Part shown: piece after piece, positions 17,859-28,880 of the stretch
Layout: each line of letters starts with the position of its first letter
Position numbering within the stretch: position 1 is the stretch's first letter
NCBI GenBank assembly: GCA_964526695.1
Contig: CAZGJA010000079.1
Span: 4,779 to 68,778, forward strand
Source of the DNA: JABWBH01 sp964526695
GTDB taxonomy: Bacteria; Planctomycetota; Phycisphaerae; UBA1845
Direction of reading: 5' to 3'
DNA: 64,000 nt
Translations under genes and position numbers: made by a program
The notes under the pieces: model-generated
Database searches by the model: none
What the model saw: the letters and a program-made list of their open reading frames with translations, nothing else
Told to the model about the DNA's origin: nothing

Positions 17859-20230
17859 GGAGCGTCCTCAGGCGGCGACGACTCGTCGGCCGTGGATTCC
17901 GGTTCCAACGACTGCCCTTGCCCGGCGGCCACAAGTCGCCACCGCGCCTCAAGTTCCGGACGCGACCCGCGGCGATACAGCTCCGCCAGCGACAAGGCGG
18001 CGTCAATCGAGCAGCGGTGCCGACGTCCGCAGGCTTCCACCCAAATCCCCTCTCCGGCGAGAAGCTCCGACTCCGCCTCCTCCCACGCCCCGTTTCGCAT
18101 CAGGCAACGCCCCAACTCCACGTGAGCCTCGGCAATCAGGTAATGCCTCGGCGGCAACAGCGTGAGCCGAAGCTGGAGCGCATCCCGCAGCATCGTCTCC
18201 GCGGCCTCCGCGCGATCTCGCTCCCGCAGCACAACACCCAACGTGACCCATGACTCGGCCATGTCCGGATGCTGCGCGGGCAGCTTCGCTTCGCGCAGCC
18301 GCAGCGCCTCGCGCGCCTGGTCCTCGGCCTCCTGCAGAAGCCCCAGGCGCAGGTCAGCCCATGCGCAGTCATTGAGCGTGTCGGCGATCAGCGGATGGTC
18401 CGCGGCAACAAGCCTGCCGCGCAACTCCAGCGACTGCTGAAGGCGCAGCTTGGCCTCTTCCACCTTGCCGTTCTCCAGCAGGATTACGCCCAGGCCGTGC
18501 AGACTTTCGGCCACGTCCAAGTGCTCCTCCCCGAAGGCGTCGCGGCGAATCCGCAGGGCGCTGCGCATGATCCACTCCGCGTTTTCGCTGCTGCCCCGAT
18601 GATGCTGCACCTCGGCAAGATGGAAGAGCGCCTCCGCCACCAGCGGATGCTGCTCGCCATACTCCGCGCGGCGCTTTTGCAAGGCCTGAAGCAGCAGCGG
18701 CTCGGCGTTCGTGAAGTCGCCCTTCGCCTCCAGCAGCCTGGCCACGTTCAAGCGGCTGGTGGCCAGCAGCGGATCGGATGCCTTCAGTTGCTCCTCACGG
18801 AATTGCAGGACGCGCCACAGGTGCGATTCCGCCTCCTGATACCGGCCAAGACTGAGGTACGTGTTGCCGATCGTCTCGCGGATCGCCACCTCGATCTCCG
18901 GCGCCATGCCCCGGTCGCTCTCGAGCCGGCGAGTCGCTTCTTTCAGCACTTCGGAGACCGTCGTCGCCTGTCCCTTCGGGTTGTAGGGGTCATAAGACGC
19001 CAGCATGTTCTGCAGAAAGACGTTGATCTGAGTGGCCTTGTCCGCCTCTCGCCATGTTTCCGAGTAGAGCAGGCTGACCCACACCGCCGACGCGGCCGTG
19101 AGCACGAAGACGCAGGCCGCAAAACCGAAGGCCACCAGGTGGCGGCGCACGAGTTTGCGAAGCTGATAGCCGGCGCTGGGTGGGCGCGCCAGAATCGGCT
19201 CGGCACGCAGGTATCGATCGATGTCCTCCGCCAGCTCGCCGGCGCTCTGGTAACGCTGCGCCGGATCCTTCGCCAGCGCCTTGAGGATGATGCACTCCAC
19301 GTCGCCGCGAATCGCGCGATTGATCGTCGAGGGGCGGGCGGGCGCCTCCTCGCAGATCTGCCGGACGGCCTCATGCGGCAGGCGCGATTTCACCTCGAAC
19401 GGCAGCTTCCCCGTCATCAGCTCGAAGAACACCACGCCCAGCGAATACACGTCCGTGCGGACGTCGATCTCATCGGTCCGCCCCGCCGCCTGCTCCGGGC
19501 TCATGTACGGCAGCGTGCCCTGGACCTTGCCCGCGCCGGTGATCGTGCCGCCGAACCCCAGCTCCTCATCCACCACGCGCGCCAGCCCGAAATCGAGGAT
19601 CTTCGCCGACCCCGCGGAATCCACGAGAATGTTCGTCGGCTTCAGGTCGCGATGGATCACACCGCGCTGATGCGCGTGGTGAATCGCAAGGCACACCTCC
19701 CGAATCAGGCGCAGGCGTTTGGATACGCTCAGTTGCCGCTGCTGCGCCACCTTCGTGATCGGCGCGCCGTCCACCAGCTCCATCGCAAAGAAGTGCTGGC
19801 CGTCCTCGGTCGTGCCGGCTTCGTAGATCGACCCGATCGACGGGTGACGCAGGCGCGCCAGCGTCGCCACCTCGCGCTGATAGAGCCGCAGACTCTGCTC
19901 GTCCACGAAGCGCCCCCCGCGAATGACCTTCACGGCCACGTGGCGTCGCGGCGAGAGCTGCCGCGCTTCATAGACCAGCGCCTGCCCCCCTTCTCCGATC
20001 CGGCGGATCACCTCGTACGAGCCGATATGCGACGGCAGCGCGGGGCGCTCCAGGCTCGACGCCATCGATACCGCGACCATCCCCCGGCGAATCTCCTCCG
20101 CCAGCGCGCGGCACTGCGAGCACTCCGCCAGATGCGCCCAAAGCTCCTCCCCGTCACGGTCGAGCCAGCTCCAGAGCTGCTCCTCCGTCACCGTGCAGGT
20201 CGTCGGAGATTGAACGACGGGTTGAACCAT
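17855..20230 (-). CDS. Ser/Thr protein kinase with N-terminal anti-sigma-like zinc finger, membrane helix and TPRs
   Basis: A 791-residue protein from the ATG at 20230 (MVQPVVQSPTT). Residues 33-40 carry HLAECSQC, the HxxxCxxC pattern of zf-HC2/ZAS anti-sigma domains. The kinase domain spans about 70-345: glycine loop IGEGGQALVYEA, VAVK lysine at 101, HRDLKPTN with catalytic Asp195, DFG at 213-215 and MSPEQAAG. One membrane helix follows at about residues 368-390, then about 380 residues of TPR-like helices. It sits directly upstream of, and overlaps, the ECF sigma gene, so it is probably the sensor that controls that sigma factor. An in-frame start at 20371 would add 47 residues that do not look conserved and overlap the terminator. 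Confidence 0.9.
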   Translation of the reverse strand: MVQPVVQSPTTCTVTEEQLWSWLDRDGEELWAHLAECSQCRALAEEIRRGMVAVSMASSLERPALPSHIGSYEVIRRIGEGGQALVYEARQLSPRRHVAVKVIRGGRFVDEQSLRLYQREVATLARLRHPSIGSIYEAGTTEDGQHFFAMELVDGAPITKVAQQRQLSVSKRLRLIREVCLAIHHAHQRGVIHRDLKPTNILVDSAGSAKILDFGLARVVDEELGFGGTITGAGKVQGTLPYMSPEQAAGRTDEIDVRTDVYSLGVVFFELMTGKLPFEVKSRLPHEAVRQICEEAPARPSTINRAIRGDVECIILKALAKDPAQRYQSAGELAEDIDRYLRAEPILARPPSAGYQLRKLVRRHLVAFGFAACVFVLTAASAVWVSLLYSETWREADKATQINVFLQNMLASYDPYNPKGQATTVSEVLKEATRRLESDRGMAPEIEVAIRETIGNTYLSLGRYQEAESHLWRVLQFREEQLKASDPLLATSRLNVARLLEAKGDFTNAEPLLLQALQKRRAEYGEQHPLVAEALFHLAEVQHHRGSSENAEWIMRSALRIRRDAFGEEHLDVAESLHGLGVILLENGKVEEAKLRLQQSLELRGRLVAADHPLIADTLNDCAWADLRLGLLQEAEDQAREALRLREAKLPAQHPDMAESWVTLGVVLRERDRAEAAETMLRDALQLRLTLLPPRHYLIAEAHVELGRCLMRNGAWEEAESELLAGEGIWVEACGRRHRCSIDAALSLAELYRRGSRPELEARWRLVAAGQGQSLEPESTADESSPPEDAP

Positions 20231-20339
20231 GAGCGACTTTTCCAGCAACACGCTCGCAGCGCGCGGAACCACCTGACAATTATAGACACGCTCAGCGCTG
20301 CAACGAAAACCCGCAATCCGGAACCAACCGCGGCGCATG

Positions 20340-20364
20340 AAAAACGGCCGGCATCCGCCGACCG
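20340..20364 (-). terminator. Rho-independent terminator on the minus strand
   Basis: On the minus strand, CGGTCGGC and GCCGGCCG pair over 8 bp (one G-T) around the loop GGAT and are followed by TTTTT (plus-strand AAAAA at 20340-20344). It lies downstream of the secreted-protein gene at 20535 and upstream of the kinase start. The rest of 20231-20534 holds only a short GGCGGGC/GCCCGCC hairpin near 20472. Confidence 0.75.
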
Positions 20365-20534
20365 TCAGCATCGCGAGGAGATTGTGGAGCGAGTCTGGTT
20401 GTCTGTCGCGCGTTCGTCTAGTCGGCGGGAGGGCAATGCCTGCCGCCGCGCCACGAAACTCACCGTCAGGCGGGCATAGCCCGCCCTACGCGGCGGAGCG
20501 CGGCGAAGCTCCAGATCGGGCACGGAGCCAACCG

Positions 20535-21152
20535 CTATGACGCTCGACGGTGCCGGGCCTTGATCGGCCTGAGCACCTTGGACACCTTGGCGGGCTTGGA
20601 CCGCTCGATGGCCTTCCTCGACTTGGCGGGCTCGGTCGCTCCGCTCGCACCGATCGACTTGGCCGGCGAGGAGCTGGACTTCAGACCGAAATCATCGAGC
20701 AAGCCGTCGAGGTCGCCGAGATCAAACCCCCCGCCCAGATCGCCGCCGTCCGTCGAGCCGCCCCCAACGTCCGGGAAATCAGGCACGCGCGGCAGAACCG
20801 GGTCCAGCCCGGCCTGGGCGCGAATCGTGTTGTGCAGTGCGTTGATCATGAGGTTCAGGTTGGTGAACAGAATCTGGAGCGACTCGATCCGGGCCTGCGC
20901 CCAGGGACTCAACGGCACGCTCGAAGCGTCCCGGTCGATCTGCGTGCCTTCCTGGCTGCGTGTGATGAACGCCCGCGCACGAGCCAGACCGGCGGAGACG
21001 ACGTTGCCGGGCGCCCGGGCCGCGACGCGGCCGCTGCGCGCGTTGTTGTTCACGTTCTGATAATCCGGCCGTCCCCCAGTGTCTTGTGCGCGGCACACGC
21101 AAGCCATGCCCGCCATCAACAACACGCCCACGCCAATCGCTGACCTTCTCAT
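20535..21152 (-). CDS. Secreted protein of unknown function with Gly/Asp-rich centre and basic tail
   Basis: A 205-residue protein. The ATG at 21152 follows GGGAG by eight bases and begins a signal peptide (MRRSAIGVGVLLMAGMACVCRAQ). Residues 30-110 are helical (AQARIESLQILFTNLNLMIN). Residues about 120-155 are Gly/Asp-rich (DVGGGSTDGGDLGGGFDLGD). The last 50 residues are Lys/Arg/Ser-rich (SKPAKVSKVLRPIKARHRR). No known domain is recognised. The basic tail could bind polyanions. It lies 188 bases downstream of gyrA on the same strand and is followed by a terminator. Confidence 0.6.
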   Translation of the reverse strand: MRRSAIGVGVLLMAGMACVCRAQDTGGRPDYQNVNNNARSGRVAARAPGNVVSAGLARARAFITRSQEGTQIDRDASSVPLSPWAQARIESLQILFTNLNLMINALHNTIRAQAGLDPVLPRVPDFPDVGGGSTDGGDLGGGFDLGDLDGLLDDFGLKSSSSPAKSIGASGATEPAKSRKAIERSKPAKVSKVLRPIKARHRRAS

Positions 21153-21340
21153 CGTCAAGACTCCCACGGGCCAACCGCAGCTCTCGTCGCTTCGGCCCGC
21201 CTTGAGAACGGGCTTCCCCTCGACCGCCGGCCCATTATCCACCTTCGCAGATGTCGTGCCAACCCATGTATCGGGTAAGGCGCCGCGAAGATAAAGCCGC
21301 ACGCGAATTCCTGTGGCGCGCGGCCCCTTCCAGTGTGGCG

Positions 21341-23968
<2,628 letters not shown>

Positions 23969-24124
23969 GCAGATTTGCCCCTGTCTCAGAAGGGGCGGCG
24001 CATTCCCGGATGAAGCATGCCGCCCCGAACTGCCGCACCGGCCGCGCCTGATCCCCAAGTTCTACCGGTGTGGAAGTGTACCATGAGTCGCGTCCGGACA
24101 AACTCCCCAAGCGCCGTGGACGAT

Positions 24125-24751
24125 CTACCAGCCGGCGGGTTTTCGAATGCTTCCGCCACGACCGTCCGCCAGTTCCACAGGAAACGAGGACACGGCAAGC
24201 AGGCGTAATGGAAAGGTGCGGTGCTTATCCGCCGCCATCCGGAGTTCGGTCGCGGCGCCGCGCGCCGGGTTCCGCGAGGGCACATAAACAACCAGCTCAA
24301 CTGCGGGACGGCGCGCCTTGACCAGCTCCAGCGCCGGCACAAGGTCCGAATCCCCACTGACCAGGATCATGCGATCAGCCCGGTCGCACATCGCATCATC
24401 CAGCATTTGCAGGGCTATGTTCACGTCCGTGCGCTTCTCCTCCGCTGAATCGAACACGCGCTCTCCGTCATGTTGACAGCTTTTGACGCGGCACTTCACC
24501 TGCTTGCGCTTGAACTTGCTCAGGATGATGTTGACCATTGGGCATGTGGACAGAGCGCGGAGATACACTTCCTGATTGCCCTGCTTGCGGCCGCTCACCA
24601 GCGCTGTGAAATAGTGAATCGTGACGATGTCATCGTGCGGCCTCAGCCGCTTGAACAGCCCTTCCAAATCAAGCCATTTGTGGGAGCCACCGCGGATGGC
24701 GCCGTAGTAGAAGTTGAAGCCGTCGATGTAGATGTTGGTTCGGGCAGGCAT
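24125..24751 (-). CDS. NYN-domain protein (LabA/DUF88-like, PIN-fold RNase family)
   Basis: A 208-residue protein from the ATG at 24751 (MPARTNIYIDGFNFYYGA). The acidic residues of the NYN/PIN-like metal site are visible: Asp in YIDGFNFYYG, Asp in KRTDVNIALQMLDDA and the pair in ILVSGDSDLVPALE. The family contains RNases and putative RNA-processing factors; the fit is strong at motif level. No Shine-Dalgarno sequence precedes this ATG. A hairpin with a T-run ends two bases before it. An in-frame ATG at 24814 would make the hairpin coding. Confidence 0.82.
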   Translation of the reverse strand: MPARTNIYIDGFNFYYGAIRGGSHKWLDLEGLFKRLRPHDDIVTIHYFTALVSGRKQGNQEVYLRALSTCPMVNIILSKFKRKQVKCRVKSCQHDGERVFDSAEEKRTDVNIALQMLDDAMCDRADRMILVSGDSDLVPALELVKARRPAVELVVYVPSRNPARGAATELRMAADKHRTFPLRLLAVSSFPVELADGRGGSIRKPAGW

Positions 24752-24753
24752 GT

Positions 24754-24781
24754 AAAAAACAAGGCAGCCATATAGGCTGCC
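24754..24781 (-). promoter_or_regulatory. Terminator- or attenuator-like hairpin abutting the NYN gene start
   Basis: Minus strand: GGCAGCC, loop TATAT, GGCTGCC, then TTGTTTTTT and AC before the ATG at 24751. The 7-bp stem and T-run have the form of an intrinsic terminator. If it works as one, NYN transcription from upstream (bTHX side) would need read-through. Confidence 0.6.
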
Positions 24782-25093
24782 CAACCCGCTTGCGCGGGGG
24801 AGTCGTAAGATCATTCTACGCTCGGCATATCGCGAGTCAAGCCGGTACTCGGCGGACTGACGGGTGTGGCCATATTTCTGGGCAAACGCCGAAACGCCAG
24901 ACCGCGAACCGCGTTTCCGGCGCCGGAACAGTGGTCGTGACGGTCAGTCTCTATCGTTGCCTAAAAGTATGGCCAGACCCGGACTGACCGACGAACCGCA
25001 GGGCAACCGTGGAGACGTAACATCTTCAGCAGACGAAGCCTAAGCGCAAAACGGCGGACGCTTCTCTCGCGCAGCACCCCGGGCGGCGAAGAG
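24782..25093. other. Intergenic region without a recognised gene
   Basis: 312 bases. A 9-bp inverted repeat CGGTCAGTC (24941-24949) / GACTGACCG (24982-24990) with a 32-base loop is present. No coding signal or RNA gene was recognised. Confidence 0.5.
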
Positions 25094-25222
25094 CTACTTC
25101 CCAGCCGCGGCCTTTCGCGCCGTCACGGAACCGGCGGTTTTCCCCTTGCCCGCGGGCCGGGTCTTGCCATGCGTGCCCCGGTACAGCTTTCCTCGTTTCG
25201 TGCGCTTGTCGCCTTTGCCCAT
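25094..25222 (-). CDS. 30S ribosomal protein bTHX
   Basis: A 42-residue, strongly basic protein. It begins MGKGDKRTKRGKLYRGTHGK and continues TRPAGKGK, the signature of the THX family first known from Thermus (MGKGDRRTRRGK form), which fills a cavity at the top of the 30S head. The C-terminal part is Ala/Lys-rich. AGGGAG lies seven bases before the ATG at 25222. It is 76 bases downstream of atpC on the same strand with no terminator between, so it may be co-transcribed with the ATP synthase operon. Confidence 0.88.
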   Translation of the reverse strand: MGKGDKRTKRGKLYRGTHGKTRPAGKGKTAGSVTARKAAAGK

Positions 25223-25298
25223 CTCGGTGCTCCCTGCGTGCGTCTGACTTGGCCGGCGGATTCAACCCGCTGCGGCCCGGATGCATCACCTGCGTAGT

Positions 25299-25706
25299 CT
25301 AACCGCCTTGCGCGATAAGTTTCAACTGCCCCTGCGCCCGGCGTATCGCTTTGTCCCGCGCTGCGAACGAGGCGTCGTCGGTGATCTTCATCTCGCCGGC
25401 CTGCGCCAGCGCGGTTCGCGCCTTGTCCGCCGTCACCTCGGAAGGCTCCAGCGCCTGGGCGGTCAGGATCGTCAAATGGTTCTCGAGCATCTGCGCGAAG
25501 CCGCCGTCGATGAACAGCCGCTTGGAGCCGCCTTCGCCATCCACCCGCAGCACCCCGATGCCCAGCGCAAACAGCAGCGGCGCGCGATCCACCAGCACGC
25601 CCACCTCGCCGTCATGCGCCGGAAACACCACCGAGGAGGCCTCCATGCTGAGCACCTCGCGCTCCGGCGTGATCACGCTGCAATGAAATGTACTCGTTGT
25701 GGCCAT
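25299..25706 (-). CDS. atpC: F-type ATP synthase subunit epsilon
   Basis: A 135-residue protein. The N-terminal beta-sandwich has FHCSVITPEREVLSMEASSV and FPAHDGEVGVL, typical of the epsilon subunit. The C-terminal helical pair ends AIRRAQGQLKLIAQGG. It belongs to the central stalk and regulates rotation. It is the last ATP synthase gene of the operon, 164 bases after atpD. The leader just before its ATG is built from AGCTAACA-type repeats and has no Shine-Dalgarno sequence. Confidence 0.95.
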   Translation of the reverse strand: MATTSTFHCSVITPEREVLSMEASSVVFPAHDGEVGVLVDRAPLLFALGIGVLRVDGEGGSKRLFIDGGFAQMLENHLTILTAQALEPSEVTADKARTALAQAGEMKITDDASFAARDKAIRRAQGQLKLIAQGG

Positions 25707-25709
25707 GGG

Positions 25710-25743
25710 AAAGCTGTTAGCTGTTAGCTACTGGCTGTTAGCC
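25710..25743. repeat. GCTGTTAGC micro-repeat, atpC leader
   Basis: Plus strand AAAGCTGTTAGCTGTTAGC (25710-25728), then another GCTGTTAGC by 25742. On the minus strand it forms the sequence just upstream of the atpC start. The same 19 bases occur at 28782-28800 before atpG. The remaining gap to atpD (25744-25870) shows no gene but has a short GGCGTTTCGG tandem near 25840-25862. Confidence 0.85.
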
Positions 25744-25870
25744 GGACACCGTTCGTCGTGCCTTACGCTTCGTACTTCGTACGTCTTGCCGCAGCCGTCC
25801 GACCCCGGCCATCGCTAGTGGCGTACTTTCTTCATTTCGGCGTTTTGGCGTTTCGGCGTTTCGACGTTTC

Positions 25871-27319
<1,449 letters not shown>

Positions 27320-27331
27320 GGCACTGTCCAC

Positions 27332-27826
27332 AATTGTCAATGGTGAATGGCGAATGGCGAAATGAAGCACGATCAACGAGTCTGCTTGCGACTTGGCTGA
27401 AGTGCCGCCGAGTTCTCCCTTGTTCGACTTACGATCGTTGTCAAGACCCTCGCAATTTCATCCGCCTCTGGAATGATGGCTCGAAGCAAATCGGATCGCA
27501 CAAGCCCGCTCGCGTCAACCAATCGAAGCCAATAGTGGGTTTCCCTGGCCTCATCCCTCGCAATGTTCATCTTCCGAGCAAACTCTTTGCGGGTCGGTGC
27601 TCCCTGCGACTCTTCCACATTTGCACCAATGCCCGTGCCGGAGCGGACGATTTGACGAGTCAAAACTTCGCTTACAATTCCGCGCGGCATTGCAGCACCC
27701 AGCCGGACAATTCGAACTCCGAATTGGAATGTGCGTTGGCAAATATCCGGGGTGCCGTCGCTGCCGTACCTGCGACCGCTTGTCGTCGTCACCGCTTTCG
27801 CCATTCGCCATTCTCCATTCGCAATT
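27332..27826. mobile_element. Putative IVSP-type insertion between atpG and atpD, framed by 31-bp inverted repeats
   Basis: The left repeat 27332-27362 and the right repeat 27796-27826 match in inverted orientation at 28 of 31 positions, including an uninterrupted 18 bases (GAATGGCGAATGGCGAAA). They bracket the gene of a four-helix-bundle (23S rRNA intervening-sequence type) protein. No transposase is present. It may be a non-autonomous insertion, or two independent copies of a simple repeat common in this genome. Confidence 0.45.
27373..27804 (-). CDS. Four-helix-bundle protein, 23S rRNA intervening-sequence (IVSP) family
   Basis: A 143-residue protein from the ATG at 27804; the ORF is open to 27858. 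The family core is clear: RTFQFGVRIVRL, then RQIVRSGTGIGANVEESQGA, EFARKMNIARDEARETHYWL and LVDASGLV. These proteins are encoded inside intervening sequences of some 23S rRNA genes and also occur dispersed; they form pentameric four-helix bundles of unknown function. It lies in the same direction as the ATP synthase genes, 28 bases after atpG, and its start codon lies within the right inverted repeat. It has no known role in ATP synthase. Confidence 0.85.
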   Translation of the reverse strand: MAKAVTTTSGRRYGSDGTPDICQRTFQFGVRIVRLGAAMPRGIVSEVLTRQIVRSGTGIGANVEESQGAPTRKEFARKMNIARDEARETHYWLRLVDASGLVRSDLLRAIIPEADEIARVLTTIVSRTRENSAALQPSRKQTR

Positions 27827-27832
27827 CCAGCA

Positions 27833-28777
27833 CTATTGAACCGCCGCCGCCCCTCCAATAATGTCCAGCAGTTCCATCGTAATCGACGTCTGTCGCGCCC
27901 GGTTGTACTGCCTCGTCAGCGTCTTGATCATGTCGCCCGCCGCATCCGTCGCCGCCTTCATCGACACCATGCGCGCGATCTGCTCACTGACCGCCGCCTC
28001 GAGGAAGCACTGGAACAGCCGCAGCCGCACCGTCGCCGGTAGCAACTCCTCCAGGAGTTCCTTCGGCGGAGGAGAGAAATCGAATTGCACGCCCGGCGCC
28101 ACGCCGCCCCCGCCGACCGCCTTACCCCCGGCTCTGTCCGCCGCGCCCGAATCCGTGGAGGGTGAGCCGCCCCGGTTCGCCGCCGCCTCCGTTTTGACCG
28201 GGGCCATCGGCAGAAGCTGGATCACCTCGGGGCGCTGCCGTCCCGCCGAGTAGAACTTCATGTACGCCACGTGCGCCGTGGTGATCTCGCCCTTGCGGAA
28301 GCGGTCCATCAGGGCGTTGGCCAGCGGCTCGATCATTTCGAACTTCGGCGTGTCGCCCAGGTGCGACACCTCCGTCATGGCGCGCTTCAAGAAGCGGAAA
28401 TACAGGATGCCCTTCTTGCCGATCATCTGCACGTCGCAGGGCGTGCCGCCGCCGGTCAGCCCGTCAATGTGCTCGATGGACTTGCGAATCACGTTGGCGT
28501 TGTATCCGCCACACAGACCGCGATTGCTCGTAATCACCAGCGTCGTATCGCGGGCGACCTCCGAATGCGGCTCCAGCAGCGAATCCGTCAGCTCCACGTC
28601 AATCCCGGAAAGATTGTCCACCAGTTCCGCGAGCTTCTGGCTGTACGGACGGCTGGCCGTGGCGCGCTTGAACGTCGCCTGAAACCGCGCCGTGGCGATG
28701 AGCTGCATCGTCCGCGTGATCTTGCGGATGTTGCGAACGGCCTTGCGGCGCTTCACAAGTAGTCGTTTGTTGGCCAT
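27833..28777 (-). CDS. atpG: F-type ATP synthase subunit gamma
   Basis: A 314-residue protein, about 25 longer than usual. The N-terminal helix has KAVRNIRKITRTMQLIATAR, the conserved centre is TLVITSNRGLCGGYNANVIR and the C-terminal helix has MKAATDAAGDMIKTLTRQYN and TSITMELLDIIGGAAAVQ. The extra length is a Gly/Ala/Asp-rich segment at about residues 198-228, before the PPPKELLEELL region. It is the rotor shaft of the enzyme. The four-helix-bundle gene follows, rather than atpD directly. Confidence 0.96.
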   Translation of the reverse strand: MANKRLLVKRRKAVRNIRKITRTMQLIATARFQATFKRATASRPYSQKLAELVDNLSGIDVELTDSLLEPHSEVARDTTLVITSNRGLCGGYNANVIRKSIEHIDGLTGGGTPCDVQMIGKKGILYFRFLKRAMTEVSHLGDTPKFEMIEPLANALMDRFRKGEITTAHVAYMKFYSAGRQRPEVIQLLPMAPVKTEAAANRGGSPSTDSGAADRAGGKAVGGGGVAPGVQFDFSPPPKELLEELLPATVRLRLFQCFLEAAVSEQIARMVSMKAATDAAGDMIKTLTRQYNRARQTSITMELLDIIGGAAAVQ

Positions 28778-28781
28778 GAGA

Positions 28782-28872
28782 AAAGCTGTTAGCTGTTAGC
28801 CCCTAGCTGTTAGCCGTGCAATGGAACCCCGAACGACTTCTGGCTGATAGCCGACAGCTAATAGCCAACAGC
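28782..28872. repeat. GCTGTTAGC micro-repeats, atpG leader
   Basis: Plus strand AAAGCTGTTAGCTGTTAGC at 28782-28800 is identical to the atpC leader copy. A third GCTGTTAGC follows by 28815, and degenerate copies in mixed orientation (GGCTGATAGC, CAGCTAATAGC, AACAGCT) run to 28872. The block fills the space between atpA and atpG. Confidence 0.8.
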
Positions 28873-28880
28873 TCCGGGCT

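Noticed and set aside
19281..19670. Plus-strand frames opposite the kinase gene
   Set aside because: Antisense shadows of the kinase domain with no motif of their own; the minus strand has complete kinase signatures.
24941..24990. The 9-bp inverted repeat as a small RNA gene
   Set aside because: A single long-loop palindrome without promoter, terminator or conservation evidence is not enough for an RNA call.
27373..27804. An rRNA intervening sequence
   Set aside because: The protein family is typical of such sequences, but flanking DNA is ATP synthase coding sequence and no 23S rRNA is present.
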